DNA from: Pedobacter boryungensis
Lineage (GTDB): Bacteria; Bacteroidota; Bacteroidia; Sphingobacteriales; Sphingobacteriaceae
Assembly (NCBI RefSeq): GCF_013204825.1
Contig: NZ_JABMKV010000002.1
Location: forward strand, 248,001 to 312,000
Length of the DNA stretch: 64,000 nucleotides
Direction: 5' to 3'
In this document: piece by piece, positions 50,230-59,065 of the stretch
Layout of the letters: each line of letters begins with the position of its first letter
Numbering within the stretch: the stretch's first letter is position 1
Translations under genes and position numbers: made by a program
The notes under the pieces: generated by a model
Told to the model about the DNA's origin: nothing
Databases searched by the model: none
The model's input: only the letters and a program-made list of their open reading frames with translations

Positions 50230-50332
50230 AGCTAGGAGTATATTTAATCTATTGACAAACTGAACATTAGAACAGTCACAATCAAATGTTTGGCTCTTAG
50301 AGTTAGCTTATCACCTAACAAAGGTGCAATAC

Positions 50333-50352
50333 AATTATGAAGACATTTTGAA
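50333..50352 (-). promoter_or_regulatory. 20-bp shared box upstream of the thioredoxin-ApbE operon
   Basis: AATTATGAAGACATTTTGAA (plus strand) is identical to 52339-52358. It contains TGAAG and TTGAA half sites 11 bp apart, as OmpR/PhoB-family regulators bind. It is in the 148-base gap between the sensor kinase stop and the operon start at 50229, a plausible promoter region. Confidence 0.6.
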
Positions 50353-50377
50353 GTTTATTGTTTTAGCTGGTAAATTT

Positions 50378-51646
50378 CTATTTGCTTTCCTTATCTGATG
50401 AGAACCTTACCTTGAAATGATGTAGATTATCCATAAATCGGTAGGTAAGTTGATAGCCCATCTTGCTAGCTACCTGTTTTAAGATGGCAAGACCCAAGCC
50501 AGTGCCTTCCGATGCAGGATCTTTATAAAATCTTTCAAAAACCAGATTTTCATCAAGTGCTTGAGCAGAACCAGTATTGCTAACAATTAATTCTGTCTGA
50601 TTTAGCTTTATATTAATTGCTCCACCCTCCACATTATGTCTTATCGCATTGCTCAACAAGTTGTTAATCAATATTTCAAAGAGATTAGCATTGGCTAAAA
50701 CTTTAACATGCTTTAGTTGGGCGTTGATATTAAGTTTCCTACTGGTGATCAGTTCTTGGAAAAACTCTAACCTATCATTTATCAATTGCTCAATGTCAAT
50801 TTCTTCATTTGGCTGTGGTAAGCTATTGTCAATTTTAACAAGGAGCAACAATGATTGGTTCAGCTTTGTCAGCTTAGCCGTCGCCCGATATAAGTCTACA
50901 AGTATTTCGCTTTGTTCTTCTGCCGATAAGTTAAACTGTAACATGGTATCAAGCTTTGAGTTGATTACCGCTAATGGGGTCATCATCTCATGAGAAGCAT
51001 TTTCTGTAAATAGTTTAACTTCACTATAATCCGACTTTACCTTTTTTGCAAGTTCAAGAACAGCATCATTAAGTTGACTGAACTCCGTTATCGTTGTATT
51101 TATAGGTTCGAAAGGATGTTCATGATTAATATTGAATTTCTGGATATTACCTAATAATTTTCGGAATGGCGACCACATCCTTTTCATCATAATACCATTA
51201 ATTAGGAGCACTATAACTAGCAAAAAAATGACAGGTAACACAATGATCAGAAAAATGCTTTTTACTTGTTCGTTTCTATTAAATTTTGAAGCAATTACCC
51301 AAACTCTATAGTTTTTGCCATTAATGGATAAATCGGTACTTAGATAACGACCAGACTCCTTAATTTTTTTGATAGGATTGTAGAATAAGGTATCATCTAG
51401 TTCACGCTGTCCATTCAAAGAGGCAACCTGCTTGTACTGAACAATAAGATCTTCAAAATCATTTGCCCTATAAAAAACATTATTCTTTGCATAATTCCTC
51501 ACCTCAAGTGTTTCCTCTTCCAAATCTTGGTCAATCTGTCTATCCAGATAATAGTTGAAGGTAAAGTAGAAAAGCCCACTGATTAATAATAGTCCTAAGC
51601 CGCTAATTAGCAGTAAGGACCTATTGTATCTGCTCAGTAATCTCAT
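50378..51646 (-). CDS. Two-component sensor histidine kinase
   Basis: 422 residues. Helices at about 11-30 and 130-152 bracket a ~100-residue periplasmic sensor. A short HAMP-like linker leads to the kinase: FTENASHEMMTPLAVIN with the phospho-acceptor His, N box INNLLSNAIRHN, and GTGLGLAILKQ. A typical G1 box (DxGxG) is weak: the stretch LIVSNTGSAQALDENL replaces it, as in heavy-metal-type kinases of this phylum. It overlaps the response regulator start by 4 bases. Confidence 0.88.
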   Translation of the reverse strand: MRLLSRYNRSLLLISGLGLLLISGLFYFTFNYYLDRQIDQDLEEETLEVRNYAKNNVFYRANDFEDLIVQYKQVASLNGQRELDDTLFYNPIKKIKESGRYLSTDLSINGKNYRVWVIASKFNRNEQVKSIFLIIVLPVIFLLVIVLLINGIMMKRMWSPFRKLLGNIQKFNINHEHPFEPINTTITEFSQLNDAVLELAKKVKSDYSEVKLFTENASHEMMTPLAVINSKLDTMLQFNLSAEEQSEILVDLYRATAKLTKLNQSLLLLVKIDNSLPQPNEEIDIEQLINDRLEFFQELITSRKLNINAQLKHVKVLANANLFEILINNLLSNAIRHNVEGGAINIKLNQTELIVSNTGSAQALDENLVFERFYKDPASEGTGLGLAILKQVASKMGYQLTYRFMDNLHHFKVRFSSDKESK

Positions 51647-52320
51647 TGATCTACAAATTTATAGCCTACGCCGTAAATAGATTGGAAATAATCGTTGCTT
51701 CCAGCGTCGATTAGCTTTTTCCTAATATTTTTAATGTGGGTATAAATAAAATCAAAGCTATCGGCCATGTCCGCATCGTCTCCCCAAATGTGTTCAACAG
51801 CTGCAGCCTTTGATATTGCCTTGTTTTTATTCGTCATAAAATAAAGCAACAAATCGAATTCTTTTTTTGTAAAGTACACAATTTGGTCTTTCACCTTAAT
51901 CTGCTTGCCTTTTAGGTCTACATCAATCTCATTAAACGTAAAATGATCCTTACCCTCAAAGCTTCTCCTTCTAATTACCGATGCTATTCTAGCATTCAGT
52001 TCTGAAAGATGGAAGGGTTTAATCAAGTAATCATCTGCGCCTAAACTTAGCCCCTCAATTTTTTGATCTAAAGAATTTCTTGCAGAAATGATAATTACAC
52101 CATCGGTTCGGTCTTTTTCCTTAAGAAATCGCAAAAGTTCTAAGCCCTCGCCCCCTGGTAAGCCAAGGTCTAATAAAATACAATCGTACTCATATAAGGC
52201 AAGTTTCTGTTTTGCGATATCATAGTTCTTCGCATTGCTACAGGTATAACCTTCTGCTGTTAGATAGGTATCCAAACTGCGCTGCAAACTTTCCTCGTCC
52301 TCAATAATGAGTATTTTCAT
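51643..52320 (-). CDS. OmpR-family response regulator
   Basis: 225 residues. The receiver domain (1-120) has EDEESLQ, phospho-acceptor Asp in CILLDLGLPGGEG and Lys in YLIKPFHLSE. The winged helix domain has VYFTKKEFDLLLYFMTNKNKAISKAAAVEHIWGDD and IKNIRKKLIDAGSNDYFQSIYGVGYKF. It is likely to bind the shared 20-bp sequence in front of its own gene (52339) and of the thioredoxin operon (50333). Confidence 0.9.
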   Translation of the reverse strand: MKILIIEDEESLQRSLDTYLTAEGYTCSNAKNYDIAKQKLALYEYDCILLDLGLPGGEGLELLRFLKEKDRTDGVIIISARNSLDQKIEGLSLGADDYLIKPFHLSELNARIASVIRRRSFEGKDHFTFNEIDVDLKGKQIKVKDQIVYFTKKEFDLLLYFMTNKNKAISKAAAVEHIWGDDADMADSFDFIYTHIKNIRKKLIDAGSNDYFQSIYGVGYKFVDQ

Positions 52321-52658
52321 AATGTAAATATGCCTTTAAATTATGAAGACATTTTGAACTTTGGAACAATCTTATTGAAGAATTGTTATTTAAATAATAA
52401 TGAGATATTTTCTCGCTGGCTAACTGGTCGAAAATTAGCTTTTCCCTCAAAATTAGGTGCGCTTTCTTATCGAATCATAAATTTTAAAAAGCGACATTGT
52501 AGATGATGCGTTCACAGAACTGCCTAAAACATGTTCAAACTTGCCATAATTACTTCATAATGTAGTAATTGAAAACAATTTGAATAAGATTTGTATTAAA
52601 CCTATTCTTAACGGACAAAATAATTTAAATGGTATATGATTGTGAATAATGATGGTGC
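52321..52658. other. 338-base divergent intergenic region
   Basis: Besides the shared box at 52339-52358 it holds an inverted repeat AATTACT (52548-52554)/AGTAATT (52564-52570) and a TAAGATTTG -7-like element (52585-52593) that would serve the PAS-AraC gene at 52659. No ORF or RNA is seen. Confidence 0.5.
52339..52358 (-). promoter_or_regulatory. 20-bp shared box upstream of the OmpR-type regulator
   Basis: AATTATGAAGACATTTTGAA, identical to 50333-50352, with CTTT/GTTT next to it in both. It ends 18 bases before the regulator ATG on the minus strand, suggesting autoregulation. Confidence 0.6.
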
Positions 52659-53495
52659 ATGGAAAAGCTGAATTCTAATACTGTTTTTGATCTAGAATAC
52701 TTTTTTGAGATTACTCCAGATCTGCTATGTATCACAGGATTTGATGGTTATTTTAAGAAAATAAACCCTGCTGTATCCAAAACCTTGGGCTATACAGAAG
52801 AAGAGTTGTTTTCCGAACCAATCATTTCTTTAATCCATCCAGAAGATAGAGAGATTACTAGTCAGCGAGTTTTTAGATTGACGAAGGGAGATTCTCTGTT
52901 AAATTTTGAAAACAGGTATGTCACAAAGAATGGTGCTACTATTTGGCTTTCATGGACTTCTGTTCCAATCATGCGGGATAGTTTAATATTTGCCATCGCA
53001 AAGAATATTACTTATAGAAAGCAACTAGAGGAATACGATCGAATCTCTTCTATTTTGGAGATGATAAATGAGGATCACCATAAAAGATTTAAGGTCGATC
53101 ATAAGTCAACAACCTCTACAAAACTATCACAATTACATATTGGTCATTTAAAGAGCAACAATGAAGAGCCCTCACAGTCAGATCAGTTCTGGCTCAACAG
53201 CTTTGAAACTGCCGTTCGGAAATATGTTGGTAAGCCAGACTTGAATCTAAATCTGATCAGTGGTGAATTAGCCCTAAGCCAACGACAACTTTTTAGAAGG
53301 GTGGATAGCATATTAGGTATTACACCCAATAAGCTTGTTCGCGTTATTCGTTTACAATTGGCGTGGGAAGCAATTGCTTCTGGGAAATACAGAACGATCA
53401 AAGAAATTTCCAACATTGCTGGCTATAGCTCTAGAAGTCATTTTAGTAAATTGTTTAAAGAAGTTTACGGAATTCAGGTGTCAGAACTACTGTAA
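52659..53495 (+). CDS. PAS-domain AraC-type transcriptional regulator
   Basis: 278 residues. Residues about 10-125 are a PAS domain (FFEITPDLLCITGFDGYFKKINPAVSKTLGYTEEEL, then NRYVTKNGATIWLSWTSVPIM). The C-terminal ~100 residues are an AraC helix-turn-helix pair: LNLISGELALSQRQLFRRVDSILG and IKEISNIAGYSSRSHFSKLFKEVYG. The protein would sense a small molecule through PAS and act on unknown genes. It is divergent from the two-component system. The lone receiver follows 46 bases later. Confidence 0.85.
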   Translation: MEKLNSNTVFDLEYFFEITPDLLCITGFDGYFKKINPAVSKTLGYTEEELFSEPIISLIHPEDREITSQRVFRLTKGDSLLNFENRYVTKNGATIWLSWTSVPIMRDSLIFAIAKNITYRKQLEEYDRISSILEMINEDHHKRFKVDHKSTTSTKLSQLHIGHLKSNNEEPSQSDQFWLNSFETAVRKYVGKPDLNLNLISGELALSQRQLFRRVDSILGITPNKLVRVIRLQLAWEAIASGKYRTIKEISNIAGYSSRSHFSKLFKEVYGIQVSELL

Positions 53496-53541
53496 CAGAA
53501 ATAATGTTTAATTAATATCGGTACTTAGTTTAAAAGTAGTT

Positions 53542-53904
53542 ATGGCAAAAAGGATACTGGTAATAGACGATGATGAAGATATACTTTCGATAATGGATAT
53601 CCTGTTCTGTGAGGAAGGGTATGAACCCATTCTTTACCAAACTGGGACTACGGTGGAGCACATTAAGCTATTACATCCAGATCTCATCGTATTAGACGTT
53701 AGGATAGAGGGATTTCAAAAAACGGGCGCACAGATTTGTGCAGAAATCAAAAAGGAGTTCGAACTTGAAAAAATACCCGTTATTTTAGTTTCTGCTGAAC
53801 CAGATGTACATGAGCTTGCCTACGGTTGTGGTGCAAATGGATACATAAATAAGCCATTTGAAATCAATAATCTCCTTACGAAAGTAAAAGAATTCTTATA
53901 TTAG
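53542..53904 (+). CDS. Stand-alone receiver domain protein
   Basis: 120 residues. Receiver features are IDDDEDIL, Asp in LIVLDVRIEGFQKTG, and Lys in YINKPFEINNLL. No output domain follows; it may dock to kinases or act as a phosphate relay. It lies between the PAS-AraC and DUF892 genes. Confidence 0.85.
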   Translation: MAKRILVIDDDEDILSIMDILFCEEGYEPILYQTGTTVEHIKLLHPDLIVLDVRIEGFQKTGAQICAEIKKEFELEKIPVILVSAEPDVHELAYGCGANGYINKPFEINNLLTKVKEFLY

Positions 53905-53922
53905 CATGCTAAATTTGCTGCT

Positions 53923-54450
53923 ATGAATGAAAAGCCCGACAAATCATCGTCCTGGAAAAAGATAAAACTAGGGTCGGCAAAACTTAAGGTATTTTTTATC
54001 AAACATTTGGATCGCATTTATTGCGCAAAACTTCACTTGGTTTCAAAACTTCCAAGTCTAGCAGAGGAAGTGGAATTTGCAGACCTTAAAAATGCAATTT
54101 GTGAAACCGTTAATGATGTAGAAAAGCAGATTGCTAGAATGGAAGTCATCTATTCACTACTAGATGCGGAAGTATCAAAAGGGAGCATTCATGGGCTTAC
54201 AGGTTTAATTGAAGATGCCTTTGAGGCAATCAGGGAACAGCATGGAGAACCTGAACTTCGTGACCTTTCCATTATCTTTTATCTTCAAAACATCGAAAGC
54301 ATTGAAATGGCATCTTTCCAGATCTTGCAGATGGCAGCAGTAAAACTAAAGAACAAGCATATCAATCAGCTATTAAAGGAAAATTATGACGAGGCCAAGG
54401 CTGATCGCACATTATTACTGTTAATTTCCTCTAAGTATATTACAAATTAA
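53923..54450 (+). CDS. DUF892 (YciF-like) ferritin-fold protein
   Basis: 175 residues, helical. It begins with a short basic extension, then LDRIYCAKLHLVSKLPSLAEEV and NAICETVNDVEKQIARMEVIYSLLD, a helix SIHGLTGLIEDAFEAIRE and a late IIFYLQNIESIEMASFQILQMAAVKL, the DUF892 order. YciE/YciF-type proteins are ferritin-like and appear in stress responses. Iron ligands are not fully conserved as far as I can see. It shares an 18-base gap with the receiver gene. Confidence 0.75.
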   Translation: MNEKPDKSSSWKKIKLGSAKLKVFFIKHLDRIYCAKLHLVSKLPSLAEEVEFADLKNAICETVNDVEKQIARMEVIYSLLDAEVSKGSIHGLTGLIEDAFEAIREQHGEPELRDLSIIFYLQNIESIEMASFQILQMAAVKLKNKHINQLLKENYDEAKADRTLLLLISSKYITN

Positions 54451-54494
54451 TTTAGGTTATAACTAAATAAAGGGATAATGTTTGCGCATATAGA

Positions 54495-56249
54495 TTAAGT
54501 AATAGCAGGGAGGCTGAAACTAAATCTACTCCCTTCTCCCAATGCACTTTCTACACTAATACTTCCATTTTCTGCTTCAATAAAATCTTTGGAAATTGCT
54601 AAACCAAGCCCGGTTCCAGATTTATTCTGCCCATCGGTAGGCACCTGATAATACCTGTCAAATAATCTTTTCTGGTATTGTTCTTCTATTCCTTTACCAA
54701 AATCCTTTACCGAAAATTCTATAAAGCTATCTTTTTCGTGTACTCCTACTAGGATCTTTGATTTAGCTGAGCTATAACGCAAAGCATTTGAAAGGAGATT
54801 TACAAGTACCCATGTTGTCTTTTGAACGTCAGCATTAATCATTGGCAGCTTATCGGCTATGTTCACTTCAAGATTAATTTCTTTTTGCTGAGCCTGAAAA
54901 TTAACGGCAGCTAGTGCAAACTTTACAATTTCTGATGGATCTGTTTTTACCAGATTCAAATGCAAATTTCCTGTTTCTACCTGAGCTAGGTTTAATAATT
55001 CGCCGGTAATCTTCAATAACCGATCACTATCTTCCTTAATGTGAGTTACCAATTGGCGCTGTTCTTCATTCATCCCACCAACTCTAGAATCATCCAATAA
55101 CTGTAAGCTCATTTTGATAGATGATAGGGGCGTTTTTAGTTCATGTGAAACGGTAGCAATAAAATTGGTCTTGGCTTCATCAAGTTCTTTAAATCTGGTG
55201 ATGTTCTTTAAAATGTATACTGTCCCTGCTGATTTTGTACTATGCTTTAATGCCTGATCATGTTGATTTGCAAGATTTGGAATGATAATATCTCGATTTT
55301 CAAGCAAAAAATAAGATTCCTTTTCATTGGCATAAATTTTCAGAGGCTCATCTGTTGCAGGGGCAGATAATATCCTCTTTAACAACTCGTTCTTTTCTGC
55401 TAATAAAAGAGCATGTGCCCCAATAACTTTTGAAGGGTCTAAGTTCAATAATTCACCGGCAACTTTATTGCAAAAAAGGATTACGCTTTTATCATCCAAA
55501 CCGATAATTGCATCTGGCATCTGTTCAATGATAGTCTCAATCCGCTGCTTTTCAGATTTTATTTCTCCTAAGTTGGAAGTATCCCAATTGCTGAGTTCAT
55601 TGGCCATTTTATTAAAAGCAAGTGCTAGTTCGTTAAACTCATCATGACCTTTAAAATGAAGTTGTTGTTTATAGTTCTTTTTACTGATCTCCCGTATACC
55701 AACCAACAATTCGCGAAGTGGGTTGGCGATGAAACTTGGAAAGTTGACAATAAAAGTAAAAAGGATAATGAAGCACACGAAAGCTGTAATACCTAGATAT
55801 GTTGTCGCTCGATCTGTTGCTATCTGCGCTTTATCATTTTTTTGCACAATGGCATCCATATTTAGTTCATCAATTTTTCTGAGCTGTAAATGCAAACTAT
55901 TCAATGCATCACTTTGATTTTTGGCTGAAATACCTTTGAAAGTTAAATCTCTAAAAGCTTTTCTCAAAGCCAAAACAGCTTGTAATTCACCTTTCTCAGT
56001 TACATTATTTTCTTCTTCCTTAAGAATTTTTTCAAATGCATTCTTGTTTTTTTCATTGATTACTCCATTTTGCTTATCAAGTTCGACCCTCATTTGGTTT
56101 ACATATACCAATGATTTGTAGTTATCCTTAAGCACGATTTTAGATTTTGTGGAAATCTCATTAATATGGTAAAGTGAAATCGCACCGAATGCAATAACAA
56201 TTACAAATAAAAAGCCGAAGCCGAGGCGGAGTTTTGTTTTGATGTTCAT
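54495..56249 (-). CDS. Membrane histidine kinase beside split KdpD
   Basis: 584 residues. Two helices (about 11-27 and 155-172) enclose a four-helix sensor domain of about 120 residues. HAMP (175-225), a coiled coil and a PAS domain (EQMPDAIIGLDDKSVILFCNKVAGELL) follow. The kinase has FIATVSHELKTPLSSIK with the phospho-acceptor His, N box LVNLLSNALRYSSAKSKI and GTGLGLAISKDF. It follows the kinase-less KdpD protein by 12 bases, so it probably supplies the missing kinase activity. It would phosphorylate the sigma-54 activator at the window edge. Confidence 0.87.
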   Translation of the reverse strand: MNIKTKLRLGFGFLFVIVIAFGAISLYHINEISTKSKIVLKDNYKSLVYVNQMRVELDKQNGVINEKNKNAFEKILKEEENNVTEKGELQAVLALRKAFRDLTFKGISAKNQSDALNSLHLQLRKIDELNMDAIVQKNDKAQIATDRATTYLGITAFVCFIILFTFIVNFPSFIANPLRELLVGIREISKKNYKQQLHFKGHDEFNELALAFNKMANELSNWDTSNLGEIKSEKQRIETIIEQMPDAIIGLDDKSVILFCNKVAGELLNLDPSKVIGAHALLLAEKNELLKRILSAPATDEPLKIYANEKESYFLLENRDIIIPNLANQHDQALKHSTKSAGTVYILKNITRFKELDEAKTNFIATVSHELKTPLSSIKMSLQLLDDSRVGGMNEEQRQLVTHIKEDSDRLLKITGELLNLAQVETGNLHLNLVKTDPSEIVKFALAAVNFQAQQKEINLEVNIADKLPMINADVQKTTWVLVNLLSNALRYSSAKSKILVGVHEKDSFIEFSVKDFGKGIEEQYQKRLFDRYYQVPTDGQNKSGTGLGLAISKDFIEAENGSISVESALGEGSRFSFSLPAIT

Positions 56250-56261
56250 TGACTATTGAAA

Positions 56262-57377
56262 TTAAGATAAAATAACCAAATCTGTATCTTTTTTGGCCAT
56301 TGCCTTAAGTAATTGGTTAAATACATTTGTGCTTAAAATAAGTTGGAACAGGTTAAAATGTGGTTTTCCAATGCAAATTGTAGTAATTTCTTTTTCATCT
56401 GCAATATTAAGTATGGTTTTAGTGATTTCATTGCTTTTTACGCGGATGACCTCAGCACCAAGTTCTGTGGCAAGTTTTAGGTTGTTGAGCAAATGCCTTT
56501 GCTTATCCAACCTGATCATATCTGGTTTTTCATTATTACCCTGTACATATAAAACAATCCAGCTGGAATGATAATAAGATGCCAGTCTTGCTGTTTTTCT
56601 AATTACCACTTTAGCAGTTTGATTATTGGAAGAGATACAAGCTAAAAATCTTTCCGACCGCAATTTTACTTGCTTGGGAACCTCTTTGTTTATCTTTCGT
56701 TCTACCTGATGGGACACTTCTTTCAATGCAAGTTCTCGAAGCTGTAAGATTTTCTCTGGCTTAAAGAAATTATTCAGCGCTTGCTGAATCTTCCCTTGTT
56801 TATAAATTTTTCCATCTTTTAAACGATTTAAAAGCTCATCTGAAGTAAGGTCGATGTTTACAATTTCATCTGCAATCTCTAAGACTTTGTCCGGAATTCT
56901 TTCTGTGACTTGAATACCGGTAATGTGCTCAATTTCTTCATTTATGCTTTCCAAATGCTGAATATTTACAGCAGAGATAACACTGATTCCTGCCTCCAAA
57001 ATATCATATACATCTTGCCACCGTTTCTCGTTCTTACTTCCATCAGCATTACTATGAGCCAATTCATCTATAATTACAATTTCAGGATGCGCATTTATTA
57101 TGGCCTGCACATCCATTTCTTCCAATTCCTTTCCCTTGTAAAAAATCCTTTTTCTGTCAATAATTGGGAGTCCATTTAGTAGCGCATGTGTCTCTTCACG
57201 AAGGTGCGTTTCAATATAGCCAATCCGTATATCTACACCACTTTTCAATAAAGAATGTGCATCTTGTAACATCCTATAGGTTTTGCCAACGCCAGCACTC
57301 ATGCCTATGTAAATTTTCAGCTTTCCCCTACGATTTTTAATCACCAAATCCTGAAATTGTTGCACGTTGTTTTCCAT
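56262..57377 (-). CDS. kdpD: Truncated KdpD: sensor and Usp domains without kinase
   Basis: 371 residues against about 890 for full KdpD. The N-terminal KdpD domain has GMSAGVGKTYRMLQDAHSLL with the Walker A, IGYIETHLREETHALLNGLP, EIVIIDELAHSNADGSKN (Walker B) and WQDVYDILEAGISVISAVNIQHLES. A Usp-like domain covers residues 245-371. Transmembrane and kinase domains are absent. This shortened form is common in Bacteroidota and is paired with a separate kinase. It follows the frameshifted outer-membrane gene by 9 bases. Confidence 0.9.
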   Translation of the reverse strand: MENNVQQFQDLVIKNRRGKLKIYIGMSAGVGKTYRMLQDAHSLLKSGVDIRIGYIETHLREETHALLNGLPIIDRKRIFYKGKELEEMDVQAIINAHPEIVIIDELAHSNADGSKNEKRWQDVYDILEAGISVISAVNIQHLESINEEIEHITGIQVTERIPDKVLEIADEIVNIDLTSDELLNRLKDGKIYKQGKIQQALNNFFKPEKILQLRELALKEVSHQVERKINKEVPKQVKLRSERFLACISSNNQTAKVVIRKTARLASYYHSSWIVLYVQGNNEKPDMIRLDKQRHLLNNLKLATELGAEVIRVKSNEITKTILNIADEKEITTICIGKPHFNLFQLILSTNVFNQLLKAMAKKDTDLVILS

Positions 57378-57386
57378 CTTTAGGCG

Positions 57387-58456
57387 TTAGAAACTAATAG
57401 CAAAACTTGCAGTTACGGAAGCATTTTGGTTAACTGGAGATAGTTCTCGAACAAAAATTTTGTCACGACTATCGTATACTTTACCCTCTAATCTTAAAAC
57501 TGCATTATTTACAGGAGCATAATCAAGATTTACTGAATAACCCATGGTTTGAAATCCATTTTCTGTGCCAGTAGTTATAAAAATACCATTTTTATCTTTG
57601 TAATATTCTACCCTTCCAGCAACAGCCCATTTTGGATTAAATCTATATTGAGCAATTGCTACAGGTGATAAAATTTCATTTTTTGTAGCTAAGCCTTTAA
57701 CTTTTTGTTGAGTTCCGTAATCAAAACCTGCAGTAAGGCCAAAACTTTCGCTTAGCTGTGCAACTGCATAGAAATTATGATAAATTCGTTGAACCCTAAT
57801 AGCATTGATACCTTCGTAACCAATATAGTTACTATAGTTTAATGTCAACTTTGCAGAGGGTTTGTAGGCTAGCTGTAGTCCACCAGCCGGTTTGCTATTG
57901 CCATCTTGGCGATTAATTCTTTGCCAACCGTTCAAGTATAGCACTGTAACAGCTAGTTTTCCATCTGTGGTTATATAGCTCAGCTTAACTCCGGATTCAT
58001 AGTAAGGAGTGTTTTCCGAAGCAATATTTCGCGTTAATACCCAACAGTCTTTACTTATGGCACTCTCAAACCAATATGGGAAGAAAAAATTCCAGCATCT
58101 ATCCAAAGGTTCTGTGCATTGGTTAATTTAAGCCCACCATTAGCCTCGAAGATATTTTTCAATACTCCAGGTTCAGCGGCGAGGTTAGCATTAGAATAGG
58201 TACCAGCCATGAGAGCAATATTGGCTCTTACTTTCTCATTCTCGTAGTTGGCCTTGATGAAACCTAGGTTAAGGTTAACTTCATTGTGCCTATTGTGCGA
58301 ATAAATAAAACTTGGTCGGTTATTGTTTGCTGGCTTGTTGAAATCAAAACCATAATAAGTTTCAACATATCCCGAAAATTTGACTTTTGAAGTCTCTTGT
58401 GCATTTGCAGTTACTGCTAATCCAATAGCAATAGCAATTAAAATTAGTATTCTCAT
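57387..58456 (-). pseudogene. Outer-membrane beta-barrel protein gene with a one-base frameshift
   Basis: The 5' frame (58456 down to 58055) starts with a signal peptide and ends early after GIFSSHIG. Another frame continues from FESAISKDCWVLTRNIASENTPYYESGVKLSY to 57387 and ends in a barrel strand with terminal Phe. The two join if one T is added in GGTTT (plus strand AAA, 58068-58070). The gene is otherwise intact, with no other stop. The joined protein would be about 355 residues. It lies in the kdp operon between kdpC and kdpD, as an outer-membrane pore probably serving potassium entry. A sequencing error or a phase-variable T run is possible. Confidence 0.85.
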
Positions 58457-58475
58457 CCTATGTCTTTCTCCTTAT

Positions 58476-59039
58476 TTATTTTAGTTCATCAAGTGCCAAA
58501 TTTAACTTCAGCACATTCACCCTTTTCGGACCAAGTATTCCAAGTAGAGGTCTATCTGTATATTTCACTACAAGTTCTGCAATCTTCCTTTCATCGATCT
58601 TTCTGTAAGCTGCAATCCTTTTAATTTGAATAATGGCTGCTTGTTCAGAGATATCAGGGTCTAAGCCACTACCCGATGCGGTAACTAGATCTGCTGGAAT
58701 ATCTTTTCTTTTCAGAGATGGGTTATATTTAAGTACCGTATCAATCCTAGCGGAAATAACCGCCAAATAATCAGGATTAGATGGTCCTTTATTCGAACCC
58801 CCAGAACCTGCAGCATTATAGCCAATAGCAGATGGCCTGCCTAAGAAATATTGCGGCTGCGGAAATGATTGTCCAAGCAACGCATAGCCAACAACTTTGC
58901 CATTTTTATAGATTTTTTCTCCCCCGCCATTTCCATTACTAAGTTTTGCGGCGATAGCAATGCTGATAGGGTAAATAATGCACAACAATACAAGAAGTAC
59001 TAGAGATAGTCTAATTGACTGGATTATGTATTTTTTCAT
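58476..59039 (-). CDS. kdpC: Potassium-transporting ATPase subunit KdpC
   Basis: 187 residues with one N-terminal helix (SIRLSLVLLVLLCIIYPISIAI). KdpC blocks are GYALLGQSFPQPQYFLGRPSA, KYNPSLKRKDIPADLVTASGSGLDPDISEQAA and LVVKYTDRPLLGILGPKRVNVLKLN. It stabilises the KdpFABC complex. Gap to kdpB is 26 bases. Confidence 0.95.
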   Translation of the reverse strand: MKKYIIQSIRLSLVLLVLLCIIYPISIAIAAKLSNGNGGGEKIYKNGKVVGYALLGQSFPQPQYFLGRPSAIGYNAAGSGGSNKGPSNPDYLAVISARIDTVLKYNPSLKRKDIPADLVTASGSGLDPDISEQAAIIQIKRIAAYRKIDERKIAELVVKYTDRPLLGILGPKRVNVLKLNLALDELK

Positions 59040-59065
59040 ATTTTATGATAATTATGATTTAAGAT

